DNA of 64,000 nt from positions 22,096,444 through 22,160,443 of the forward strand of contig NC_073692.1 in the NCBI RefSeq assembly GCF_029784155.1, read 5' to 3'. The stretch is from Uranotaenia lowii. Taxonomy: Eukaryota; Arthropoda; Insecta; Diptera; Culicidae. Positions 1 to 10,745 of the stretch are shown here, one piece after another. Positions within the stretch are counted from its first letter, which is position 1. Every line of letters starts with the position of its first letter. A program made the translations under genes and the position numbers. The notes under the pieces were generated by a model. The model was not told where the DNA came from and made no database searches. It saw nothing but the letters and a program-made list of their open reading frames with translations.

Positions 1-414
1 TGAAATTTCTTTCATCCAAATTTTTTTTTATGATTTCGGATTTTACAACTTTTAATAGTATGGTTTTACCCCTAAAAGTATGCAGCAAACTTAATTTCAG
101 AAAAATTGTGAAAAAAAGTTTTCACAAAACAAAATCGTGTTTTCATGCGTAATGATCTTTAAGTCATCGCAAATTTATCAAAAACTGTGCAAATTGGTAT
201 TCTTGGAGAAACAATTCCAGAATTGAAAATTGATAAAGTGAGGAGAAATTTTACGGATGATGAAAAGAGCGAAAGAACATTTTTGCAAGGAAAATTTATT
301 AACGTACACCATACTTTACCTCGCAACATCCAGCTTCATCAATTTTTAATTCTGATATTCTTTCTCCATGAATCTAAATTTTTCACCGATATGCCGAAAA
401 TAAATTTACAAAAA

Positions 415-1090
415 TTCTGAATCTGAATTCTGAATCTGAATTCTGATTCTGAATTCTGAATCTGAATTCTGAATCTGAATTCTGAATCTGAATTCTGATT
501 CTGAATTCTGAATCTGAATTCTGAATCTGAATTCTGAATCTGAATTCTGAATCTGAATTCTGAATCTGAATTCTGAATCTGAATTCTGAATCTGAATTCT
601 GAATCTGAATTCTGAATCTGAATTCTGAATCTGAATCTGAATTCTGAATCTGAATTCTGAATCTGAATTCTGAATCTGAATTCTGAATCTGAATTCTGAA
701 TCTGAATTCTGAATCTGAATTCTGAATCTGAATTCTGAATCTGAATTCTGAATCTGAATTCTGAATCTGAATTCTGAATCTGAATTCTGAATCTGAATTC
801 TGAATCTGAATTCTGAATCTGAATTCTGAATCTGAATTCTGAATCTGAATTCTGAATCTGAATTCTGAATCTGAATTCTGAATCTGAATTCTGAATCTGA
901 ATTCTGAATCTGAATTCTGAATCTGAATTCTGAATCTGAATTCTGAATCTGAATTCTGAATCTGAATTCTGAATCTGAATTCTGAATCTGAATTCTGAAT
1001 CTGAATTCTGAATCTGAATTCTGAATCTGAATTCTTAATCTGAATTCTGAATCTGAATTCTGAATCTAAATTCTGAATCTGAATATGAGT
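415..1090. repeat. 13-bp satellite array (GAATCTGAATTCT)n, unit 1 first array
   Basis: Repeat GAATCTGAATTCT, built from a 6-mer GAATCT and a 7-mer GAATTCT, with an EcoRI site in nearly every copy. Because 13 is not a multiple of three, translation of the stop-free minus strand gives a 13-residue peptide period. Scattered variants (GATTCTG, missing 7-mers) tag individual copies. The right edge decays into imperfect copies up to about 1200. Confidence 0.95.
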
Positions 1091-1341
1091 TCTGAATCTG
1101 AATTTTGAATTCTGAATTTTGAATCCTGAATTCTGATTCCTAAACCTGTATCCTGAATTTGAAAACTGAATCTGAATTCTGCATCTGAAATTGAATCTAA
1201 ATTATGTATGAGTATGTAGAAATGAAAAAAAAACATAAATTCATTCTTCAACACGAGTAAAAAAAACGAGGGTCATAAGATCTTCATATAAATTCCCCCC
1301 CAACGCAGTTTCCTGTACGGCTCTGCATTTTGTTGACACCC

Positions 1342-1399
1342 GGCATGGCTTTAGACACTATAATTTCATAAATGAAATTATAATGTCTATAGGCATGGC
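1342..1399. mobile_element. 42-bp palindrome flanked by 8-bp direct repeats (unit 1)
   Basis: GGCATGGC occurs at 1342-1349 and 1392-1399. Between the copies lies a 42-bp inverted repeat whose arms agree at 18 of 20 positions (TTTAGACACTATAATTTCAT against TATAGACATTATAATTTCAT reversed). An 8-bp direct repeat around an inverted repeat is the pattern left by hAT-type or P-type transposition, so this may be a minimal MITE. A chance cruciform cannot be excluded. Confidence 0.5.
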
Positions 1400-2013
1400 G
1401 GACTCTGAAGGAAACGCCCATCCGCCATTTGCTGCATTGAAAAGCAAGAAGTGTAAGATATAAACACTGTTGCCGTATTTGCCCCAGCAGACTGAGAAAC
1501 TGCCCAGACCACGGTGCGTCTTAGTAATGCCTTTTACCTATTTGAGTTTGAGCCGCTTTCAATCAAGCGTGCCGATGGTTTATTGGATAGCGCTTGCAAC
1601 TTGGGATCTGAAGGGTTTTGGTTCAATTCTCGAGTTAATAAAAATATTATTTTTTTATTTTGATTATCTTCAATTTATAAATGATTGCTGGTGCTGCTGC
1701 TTCGAGGCGCCACTAGCAACTTTTTTTTATGCCATAATAAGTATGATATGTATTTGGTAAAGAAAACGGTTTCAACTATTTTGTTTTTTTCCCGTTTTTG
1801 AAAGGGTTGTGTAGAAAAAAAAATGCATTCTTTTGAGACTAAAATCATTTTAATTGTGCAGCCCAGTTTCGCAAAAACGTTCTAGACATTTTTAAAATGG
1901 CACATACAAATCCACGGACATCAACAGAACTCGTCGAGCTGAGTCGATAGGTACCTATAAAGGTATGTCTAAGACCCATAATTAATGATCTCTCAAATCG
2001 ACCGATAACCAAA

Positions 2014-2030
2014 CCTTTCTGTTAGAAAGG
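2014..2030. other. Short hairpin CCTTTCTGTTAGAAAGG, site of unit 3 break
   Basis: A 7-bp stem with a 3-base loop, followed by CAAAAAT. It recurs at 5396-5412 and 9219-9235. The third unit leaves the macrosatellite directly after this hairpin, so it marks either the end of an older mobile repeat or a recombination point. Confidence 0.5.
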
Positions 2031-2151
2031 CAAAAATGATGCCTGATACGTTTTTTTGGGGAAAAGCGAACTGGTATGTAAGGAGCTCATTTTATGTATG
2101 GAAAGAATGGTATTTAAACAGTAGAATTTCCAAGATTTATAACACGCTGAA

Positions 2152-2217
2152 ATGGTGCCGTGGTAGCAACCAGAACTTTCACGTTGCTGGTCACGGTTCG
2201 AATCTTACTGTTTTTTT
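2152..2217 (+). repeat. tRNA-like segment (SINE head or tRNA pseudogene), unit 1
   Basis: A perfect B-box type motif GGTTCGAATC lies near 2194-2203, preceded by a weak A-box-like TGGTGCCGTGG and a GCAAC/GTTGC stem. It is followed by a T7 run at 2211-2217 that would stop RNA polymerase III. The anticodon arm is abnormal (12-nt loop), so this is not a functional tRNA. It is best read as a tRNA-derived repeat. Confidence 0.4.
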
Positions 2218-2497
2218 ATGCTTTTTTTTTACTGAATAAGTAAAACCAACTACAATATTGATGGATAGCCGTGACGCGTGCCCTAGCATGATACCTTTTT
2301 TAGAGCTCAACCATGCATAGAGGAAAAATTCCCACAAAAGGAGGGGAAAGTAATATGACTATTAAATGATTAATCTCATTCTGTAAACTAAATCTGAAAT
2401 CTTATTCTGATTCTAAAGTTTGAATTTTGAGTTACAACACTTAGTCTAATATTTGAATATAAGTTCCAATTTCAAATTCCAGGTTGATCTTTAATCC

Positions 2498-3255
2498 AAA
2501 TTCTTAATCAGAATTCTAAATCTGAATTCTCAATCTGAATTCTGAATCTGAACTCTGAATTTGAATTCTAAATCTGTATTCTGAATCTGAATTCTGAATC
2601 TGAATTCTGAATCTGAATTCTGAATCTGAATTCTGAATCTGAATTCTGAATCTGAGTTCTGAATCTGAATTCTGAATCTGAATTCTGAATCTGAATTCTG
2701 AATTCTGAATCTGAATTCTGAATCTTAATTCTGAATCTGAATTCTGAATCTGAATTCTGAATCTGAATTCTGAATCTGAATTCTGAATCTGAATTCTGAA
2801 TCTGAATTCTGAATCTAAATTCTGAATCTGAATTCTGAATCTGAATTCTGAATCTGAATTCTGAATCTGAATTCTGAATCTGAATTCTGAATCTGAATTC
2901 TGAATCTGAATTCTGAATCTGAATTCTGAATCTGAATTCTGAATCTGAATTCTGAATCGGAATTCTGAATCTGAATTCTGAATCTGAATTCTGAATATGA
3001 ATTCTGAATCTGAATTCTGGATCTGAATTCTGAATCTGAATTCTGAATCTGAATTCTGAATCTGAATTCTGAATCTGAATTCTGAATCTGAATTCTGAAT
3101 CTGAATTCTGAATCTGAATTCTGAATCTGAATTCTGAATCTGAATTCTGAATCTGAATTCTGAATCTGAATTCTGAATCTGAATTCTGAATCTGAATTCT
3201 GAATCTGAATTCTGAATCTGAATTCTGAATCTGAATTCTGAATCTGAATTCTTAA
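2498..3255. repeat. 13-bp satellite array, unit 1 second array
   Basis: Same 13-bp repeat, with degenerate copies at the left edge (2498-2590) and more perfect copies to the right. Its minus strand is open for 291 codons at 2516-3391, running into the neighbouring segment. I treat that frame as a by-product of the stop-free satellite. Confidence 0.95.
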
Positions 3256-3717
3256 TCTTGTAAATCTCATTTTGATTGTTTTGCATCACACGGTTTTCAA
3301 CATTGAAATTTCTTTCATCCAAATTTTTTTTTATGATTTCGGATTTTACAACTTTTAATAGTATGGTTTTACCCCTAAAAGTATGCAGCAAACTTAATTT
3401 CAGAAAAATTGTGAAAAAAAGTTTTCACAAAACAAAATCGTGTTTTCATGCGTAATGATCTTTAAGTCATCGCAAATTTATCAAAAACTGTGCAAATTGG
3501 TATTCTTGGAGAAACAATTCCAGAATTGAAAATTGATAAAGTGAGGAGAAATTTTACGGATGATGAAAAGAGCGAAAGAACATTTTTGCAAGGAAAATTT
3601 ATTAACGTACACCATACTTTACCTCGCAACATCCAGCTTCATCAATTTTTAATTCTGATATTCTTTCTCCATGAATCTAAATTTTTCACCGATATGCCGA
3701 AAATAAATTTACAAAAA

Positions 3718-4475
3718 TTCTGAATCTGAATTCTGAATCTGAATTCTGATTCTGAATTCTGAATCTGAATTCTGAATCTGAATTCTGAATCTGAATTCTG
3801 ATTCTGAATTCTGAATCTGAATTCTGAATCTGAATTCTGAATCTGAATTCTGAATCTGAATTCTGAATCTGAATTCTGAATCTGAATTCTGAATCTGAAT
3901 TCTGAATCTGAATTCTGAATCTGAATTCTGAATCTGAATTCTGAATCTGAATTCTGAATCTGAATTCTGAATCTGAATTCTGAATCTGAATTCTGAATCT
4001 GAATTCTGAATCTGAATCTGAATTCTGAATCTGAATTCTGAATCTGAATTCTGAATCTGAATTCTGAATCTGAATTCTGAATCTGAATTCTGAATCTGAA
4101 TTCTGAATCTGAATTCTGAATCTGAATTCTGAATCTGAATTCTGAATCTGAATTCTGAATCTGAATTCTGAATCTGAATTCTGAATCTGAATTCTGAATC
4201 TGAATTCTGAATCTGAATTCTGAATCTGAATTCTGAATCTGAATTCTGAATCTGAATTCTGAATCTGAATTCTGAATCTGAATTCTGAATCTGAATTCTG
4301 AATCTGAATTCTGAATCTGAATTCTGAATCTGAATTCTGAATCTGAATTCTGAATCTGAATTCTGAATCTGAATTCTGAATCTGAATTCTGAATCTGAAT
4401 TCTGAATCTGAATTCTTAATCTGAATTCTGAATCTGAATTCTGAATCTAAATTCTGAATCTGAATATGAGTTCTG
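3718..4475. repeat. 13-bp satellite array, unit 2 first array
   Basis: Same 13-bp repeat as in unit 1, with a missing-7-mer variant near 4010 that matches the one near 630 in unit 1 at an offset of about 3380. Confidence 0.94.
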
Positions 4476-4723
4476 AATCTGAATTTTGAATTCTGAATTT
4501 TGAATCCTGAATTCTGATTCCTAAACCTGTATCCTGAATTTGAAAACTGAATCTGAATTCTGCATCTGAAATTGAATCTAAATTATGTATGAGTATGTAG
4601 AAATGAAAAAAAAAACATAAATTCATTCTTCAACACGAGTAAAAAAAACGAGGGTCATAAGATCTTCATATAAATTCCCCCCCAACGCAGTTTCCTGTAC
4701 GGCTCTGCATTTTGTTGACACCC

Positions 4724-4781
4724 GGCATGGCTTTAGACACTATAATTTCATAAATGAAATTATAATGTCTATAGGCATGGC
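4724..4781. mobile_element. 42-bp palindrome flanked by 8-bp direct repeats (unit 2)
   Basis: Same arrangement as at 1342-1399, carried along by duplication of the unit. Confidence 0.5.
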
Positions 4782-5533
4782 GGACTCTGAAGGAAACGCC
4801 CATCCGCCATTTGCTGCATTGAAAAGCAAGAAGTGTAAGATATAAACACTGTTGCCGTATTTGCCCCAGCAGACTGAGAAACTGCCCAGACCACGGTGCG
4901 TCTTAGTAATGCCTTTTACCTATTTGAGTTTGAGCCGCTTTCAATCAAGCGTGCCGATGGTTTATTGGATAGCGCTTGCAACTTGGGATCTGAAGGGTTT
5001 TGGTTCAATTCTCGAGTTAATAAAAATATTATTTTTTTATTTTGATTATCTTCAATTTATAAATGATTGCTGGTGCTGCTGCTTCGAGGCGCCACTAGCA
5101 ACTTTTTTTTATGCCATAATAAGTATGATATGTATTTGGTAAAGAAAACGGTTTCAACTATTTTGTTTTTTTCCCGTTTTTGAAAGGGTTGTGTAGAAAA
5201 AAAAATGCATTCTTTTGAGACTAAAATCATTTTAATTGTGCAGCCCAGTTTCGCAAAAACGTTCTAGACATTTTTAAAATGGCACATACAAATCCACGGA
5301 CATCAACAGAACTCGTCGAGCTGAGTCGATAGGTACCTATAAAGGTATGTCTAAGACCCATAATTAATGATCTCTCAAATCGACCGATAACCAAACCTTT
5401 CTGTTAGAAAGGCAAAAATGATGCCTGATACGTTTTTTTGGGGAAAAGCGAACTGGTATGTAAGGAGCTCATTTTATGTATGGAAAGAATGGTATTTAAA
5501 CAGTAGAATTTCCAAGATTTATAACACGCTGAA

Positions 5534-5599
5534 ATGGTGCCGTGGTAGCAACCAGAACTTTCACGTTGCTGGTCACGGTTCGAATCTTACTGTTTTTTT
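5534..5599 (+). repeat. tRNA-like segment, unit 2
   Basis: Same B-box and T-run arrangement as at 2152-2217, duplicated with the macrosatellite unit. Unit 3 ends before this segment. Confidence 0.4.
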
Positions 5600-5879
5600 A
5601 TGCTTTTTTTTTACTGAATAAGTAAAACCAACTACAATATTGATGGATAGCCGTGACGCGTGCCCTAGCATGATACCTTTTTTAGAGCTCAACCATGCAT
5701 AGAGGAAAAATTCCCACAAAAGGAGGGGAAAGTAATATGACTATTAAATGATTAATCTCATTCTGTAAACTAAATCTGAAATCTTATTCTGATTCTAAAG
5801 TTTGAATTTTGAGTTACAACACTTAGTCTAATATTTGAATATAAGTTCCAATTTCAAATTCCAGGTTGATCTTTAATCC

Positions 5880-6637
5880 AAATTCTTAATCAGAATTCTA
5901 AATCTGAATTCTCAATCTGAATTCTGAATCTGAACTCTGAATTTGAATTCTAAATCTGTATTCTGAATCTGAATTCTGAATCTGAATTCTGAATCTGAAT
6001 TCTGAATCTGAATTCTGAATCTGAATTCTGAATCTGAGTTCTGAATCTGAATTCTGAATCTGAATTCTGAATCTGAATTCTGAATTCTGAATCTGAATTC
6101 TGAATCTTAATTCTGAATCTGAATTCTGAATCTGAATTCTGAATCTGAATTCTGAATCTGAATTCTGAATCTGAATTCTGAATCTGAATTCTGAATCTAA
6201 ATTCTGAATCTGAATTCTGAATCTGAATTCTGAATCTGAATTCTGAATCTGAATTCTGAATCTGAATTCTGAATCTGAATTCTGAATCTGAATTCTGAAT
6301 CTGAATTCTGAATCTGAATTCTGAATCGGAATTCTGAATCTGAATTCTGAATCTGAATTCTGAATATGAATTCTGAATCTGAATTCTGGATCTGAATTCT
6401 GAATCTGAATTCTGAATCTGAATTCTGAATCTGAATTCTGAATCTGAATTCTGAATCTGAATTCTGAATCTGAATTCTGAATCTGAATTCTGAATCTGAA
6501 TTCTGAATCTGAATTCTGAATCTGAATTCTGAATCTGAATTCTGAATCTGAATTCTGAATCTGAATTCTGAATCTGAATTCTGAATCTGAATTCTGAATC
6601 TGAATTCTGAATCTGAATTCTGAATCTGAATTCTTAA
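5880..6637. repeat. 13-bp satellite array, unit 2 second array
   Basis: Counterpart of the 2498-3255 array, same overall length, with a local loss and gain of single 13-bp copies relative to unit 1. Confidence 0.94.
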
Positions 6638-7100
6638 TCTTGTAAATCTCATTTTGATTGTTTTGCATCACACGGTTTTCAACATTGAAATTTCTTTCAT
6701 CCAAATTTTTTTTTATGATTTCGGATTTTACAACTTTTAATAGTATGGTTTTACCCCTAAAAGTATGCAGCAAACTTAATTTCAGAAAAATTGTGAAAAA
6801 AAGTTTTCACAAAACAAAATCGTGTTTTCATGCGTAATGATCTTTAAGTCATCGCAAATTTATCAAAAACTGTGCAAATTGGTATTCTTGGAGAAACAAT
6901 TCCAGAATTGAAAATTGATAAAGTGAGGAGAAATTTTACGGATGATGAAAAGAGCGAAAGAACATTTTTGCAAGGAAAATTTATTAACGTACACCATACT
7001 TTACCTCGCAACATCCAGCTTCATCAATTTTTAATTCTGATATTCTTTCTCCATGAATCTAAATTTTTCACCGATATGCCGAAAATAAATTTACAAAAAT

Positions 7101-8290
7101 TCTGAATCTGAATTCTGAATCTGAATTCTGATTCTGAATTCTGAATCTGAATTCTGAATCTGAATTCTGAATCTGAATTCTGAATCTGAATTCTGAATCT
7201 GAATTCTGAATCTGAATTCTGAATCTGAATTCTGAATCTGAATTCTGAATCTGAATTCTGAATCTGAATTCTGAATCTGAATTCTGAATCTGAATTCTGA
7301 ATCTGAATTCTGAATCTGAATTCTGAATCTGAATCTGAATTCTGAATCTGAATTCTGAATCTGAATTCTGAATCTGAATTCTGAATCTGAATTCTGAATC
7401 TGAATTCTGAATCTGAATTCTGAATCTGAATTCTGAATCTGAATTCTGAATCTGAATTCTGAATCTGAATTCTGAATCTGAATTCTGAATCTGAATTCTG
7501 AATCTGAATTCTGAATCTGAATTCTGAATCTGAATTCTGAATCTGAATTCTGAATCTGAATTCTGAATCTGAATTCTGAATCTGAATTCTGAATCTGAAT
7601 TCTGAATCTGAATTCTGAATCTGAATTCTGAATCTGAATTCTGAATCTGAATTCTGAATCTGAATTCTGAATCTGAATTCTGAATCTGAATTCTGAATCT
7701 GAATTCTGAATCTGAATTCTGAATCTGAATTCTGAATCTGAATTCTTAATCTGAATTCTGAATCTGAATTCTGAATCTGAATTCTGAATCTGAATTCTGA
7801 ATCTGAATCTGAATTCTGAATCTGAATTCTGAATCTGAATTCTGAATCTGAATTCTGAATCTGAATCTGAATTCTGAATCTGAATTCTGAATCTGAATTC
7901 TGAATCTGAATTCTGAATCTGAATTCTGAATCTGAATTCTGAATCTGAATTCTGAATCTGAATTCTGAATCTGAATTCTGAATCTGAATTCTGAATCTGA
8001 ATTCTGAATCTGAATTCTGAATCTGAATTCTGAATCTGAATTCTGAATCTGAATTCTGAATCTGAATTCTGAATCTGAATTCTGAATCTGAATTCTGAAT
8101 CTGAATTCTGAATCTGAATTCTGAATCTGAATTCTGAATCTGAATTCTGAATCTGAATTCTGAATCTGAATTCTGAATCTGAATTCTGAATCTGAATTCT
8201 GAATCTGAATTCTGAATCTGAATTCTGAATCTGAATTCTTAATCTGAATTCTGAATCTGAATTCTGAATCTAAATTCTGAATCTGAATAT
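7101..8290. repeat. 13-bp satellite array, unit 3 expanded array
   Basis: The longest 13-bp array in the window. Missing-7-mer variants appear near 7330, 7805 and 7865. The repeated marker near 7742 and 8236 shows that a block of roughly 490 bp was duplicated inside the array. Confidence 0.94.
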
Positions 8291-8546
8291 GAGTTCTGAA
8301 TCTGAATTTTGAATTCTGAATTTTGAATCCTGAATTCTGATTCCTAAACCTGTATCCTGAATTTGAAAACTGAATCTGAATTCTGCATCTGAAATTGAAT
8401 CTAAATTATGTATGAGTATGTAGAAATGAAAAAAAAAACATAAATTCATTCTTCAACACGAGTAAAAAAAACGAGGGTCATAAGATCTTCATATAAATTC
8501 CCCCCCAACGCAGTTTCCTGTACGGCTCTGCATTTTGTTGACACCC

Positions 8547-8604
8547 GGCATGGCTTTAGACACTATAATTTCATAAATGAAATTATAATGTCTATAGGCA
8601 TGGC
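8547..8604. mobile_element. 42-bp palindrome flanked by 8-bp direct repeats (unit 3)
   Basis: Third copy of the palindrome with its GGCATGGC flanks, again part of the duplicated unit. Confidence 0.5.
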
Positions 8605-9240
8605 GGACTCTGAAGGAAACGCCCATCCGCCATTTGCTGCATTGAAAAGCAAGAAGTGTAAGATATAAACACTGTTGCCGTATTTGCCCCAGCAGACTGA
8701 GAAACTGCCCAGACCACGGTGCGTCTTAGTAATGCCTTTTACCTATTTGAGTTTGAGCCGCTTTCAATCAAGCGTGCCGATGGTTTATTGGATAGCGCTT
8801 GCAACTTGGGATCTGAAGGGTTTTGGTTCAATTCTCGAGTTAATAAAAATATTATTTTTTTATTTTGATTATCTTCAATTTATAAATGATTGCTGGTGCT
8901 GCTGCTTCGAGGCGCCACTAGCAACTTTTTTTTATGCCATAATAAGTATGATATGTATTTGGTAAAGAAAACGGTTTCAACTATTTTGTTTTTTTCCCGT
9001 TTTTGAAAGGGTTGTGTAGAAAAAAAAATGCATTCTTTTGAGACTAAAATCATTTTAATTGTGCAGCCCAGTTTCGCAAAAACGTTCTAGACATTTTTAA
9101 AATGGCACATACAAATCCACGGACATCAACAGAACTCGTCGAGCTGAGTCGATAGGTACCTATAAAGGTATGTCTAAGACCCATAATTAATGATCTCTCA
9201 AATCGACCGATAACCAAACCTTTCTGTTAGAAAGGCAAAA

Positions 9241-10145
9241 ATATATGATGAAAACCCAGTCTTTTATGCTTCTTTAGAACACTATATCTCATAATCCCTT
9301 TCACATTTGAGATTCAGTACATTTCCTTCCTGTTGTCCGATTCCGCTCAAATTTGGCATATGGCCTTCTGATGGCTCTCTTAAACAATCCAAGTCTTTTT
9401 TTGCAATTTTTTTGATTTTAAAGTAGGTATATATTAAGACAAATTTAATAAATTGTATAAAAAATATCCTAATTTGTGATTTTTATTAAGGATTAAACCG
9501 TGAATAGCTCTTCACACGATGATATAAACAACATGTTTTGTTCAGCAAAGCTTAAGTGCACAAAAATTCGCATCTTTTGATGGCATTGGTATCAAAAATA
9601 TTCTACGCTTGGTACACATTTCGGTCAGTTGAATACAAAATTTTTGGACCAAAAAAATTTTCTTTCTTGGAAACAGCTTGCTTGTTTTACATTTTGATAC
9701 AAATTTGGTTCATTTTTAATTTTTAACATGTAGTATTCAACTCAAACAAAATTAAAAAAATATAAAATATATACATTTTATGAAAAATTTTGGACCCAGA
9801 ATTTGTTTAAAATCAAATCTTTTAAAAATGCACTTTTCTCAAAGATCGCGCTTGCGGAACCTCTAAACATGATTTTTTTTAGTCGACCGCATGCAAAAGT
9901 TTGTTCTGCACATCTTAATCTACCATTTTGGGGGTGAGCCCCCATATTCCCAAAAGTTATGCAATTTTGGGACACCCTAATACACAGTTCCCGGCAAAAT
10001 AAGACAAGATTTATCGGATTTCATCAGGATTCAAAGGGTTTCTAGGATTTTTTTTCTCTAGCACTCACGAATTTGACATTTATGTAATAATGCTGTATTA
10101 ATGGGTTTTTTTTCACTAACATGACGTGAAATGATGAAATAAGTA
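9241..10145. other. AT-rich spacer, no gene seen
   Basis: Unique-looking AT-rich sequence between the macrosatellite and a transposon half. A 65-codon minus-strand frame at 9778-9975 has no features I recognise. Confidence 0.6.
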
Positions 10146-10745
10146 CAGTGAGCGAAAAAATAATAGTACCACTATTTGTTTTTCTTGTTAAAATATGAAT
10201 GATTGAAAATCACCAAAATTTTCTTCTTCATTTTGTTTTGAATTATTTAACGGATAAATCAAGCGTAAGTTTTCTTTTTTGGACGTTGAAATTGGCGTTG
10301 TGGACCAAACATATGGAAAAAAGTGCGAAATAAGAATAGTTCCACTTGGGTTTTTCAACAAAAACAAGATTATTTCTATAAATTTACTGTGTAAAGGTGA
10401 ATAATAATGCTTCTACGCATTATTTGAATAGATAACTGCATTTTATGGAGTTTTCTAGAATTCCAATGGTTTTCAAAGGTTTTAAAAGGGGGTTTTAAGA
10501 GATGCTCTTCTAGAACAAAGGAATTTGATATTTGAGCTGTAATTCTTTACCAAACTACTGACTTTCTTCATGAAAATGACGAGAAACGATGAAACAAACA
10601 TTCAGGGTTTATTTGGAATCAGAAAAAAACAAATTTAAATTCAAAAACCTAGATTTTTTCTGTAAACTTCACTTTTCCAGTTTCAATTTATAGATGGCAG
10701 CACTATCTTTCAGTTAAAACCAAATTAAGTCCCAATTTTGATTTT
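10146..10745 (+). mobile_element. Half copy of the long-inverted-repeat TA transposon
   Basis: Starts TA-CAGTGAGCGAAAAAATAA and follows the left arm of the complete element at 33052-34267 for about 600 bp with many differences. It includes the inner repeat of the terminal motif (GAAATAAGAATAG near 10327) and the central 'ATAGATGGC' region. The right arm is absent. It is older than the complete copy, judging from the greater number of mismatches in the motif. Confidence 0.75.

Larger units (their letters stand above)
1..3303. repeat. Macrosatellite unit 1
   Basis: The window may begin inside a longer array, since base 1 matches the start of the repeat as seen at 3304 and 6686. In units 2 and 3 that start is preceded by a short segment ending in TTTTCAACAT, so unit 1 probably continues upstream of the window. 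It has the shortest first satellite array of the three units. Confidence 0.85.
3304..6685. repeat. Macrosatellite unit 2
   Basis: Complete 3382-bp unit. Its first array is 79 bp longer than in unit 1. In the second array, tagged variants keep the 3382-bp offset from unit 1 at one place (AATCTAAATT at about 2815 and 6197) but shift to 3369 at another (AATCGGAATT at 2958 and 6327). One 13-bp repeat was therefore lost there and one regained further along. Confidence 0.88.
1..9240. repeat. Macrosatellite: three tandem 3.3-3.4 kb units, third truncated
   Basis: The same long block starts at 1, 3304 and 6686 and is nearly identical outside its satellite arrays. Each unit has a roughly 415-bp AT-rich segment, a 13-bp satellite array, a roughly 1.4-kb mixed-sequence segment and a second 13-bp array. 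The distance between units is 3303 then 3382 bp; the difference lies in the first array. The third unit stops at about 9240, right after a short hairpin (CCTTTC...GAAAGG) and GGCAAAAAT, where the flanking sequence changes completely. Short frames of 60-96 codons recur in every unit, but they match nothing I know and are probably chance. Tandem duplication of a segment already holding several small repeats is the simplest reading. Confidence 0.93.
6686..9240. repeat. Macrosatellite unit 3 (truncated)
   Basis: Its first satellite array is about 441 bp longer than in unit 2 (close to 34 repeats of 13 bp). A marker that occurs once near the array end in units 1 and 2 (AATTCTTAATCTG) occurs twice here, near 7742 and 8236, pointing to an internal array duplication. 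The unit lacks the tRNA-like segment and the second array, because it ends at about 9240. Confidence 0.87.

Noticed and set aside
187..420. 77-codon frame repeated at 3490 and 6872
   Set aside because: Duplicated with the unit; it ends exactly as the satellite begins and has no recognisable features.
1470..1760. 96-codon frame repeated in all three macrosatellite units (also 4852 and 8675)
   Set aside because: Conserved only because the unit is duplicated. No ATG at the start, no known domain, and homopolymer-rich codons.
2516..6773. 291- and 151-codon Asn/Ser/Asp/Arg/Gln-repeat frames
   Set aside because: Stop-free translations of the 13-bp satellite, reading identical repeats in all minus frames.
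415..8290. Short regular repeats that might be a CRISPR array
   Set aside because: A 13-bp head-to-tail satellite has no unique spacers, and the context is eukaryotic.
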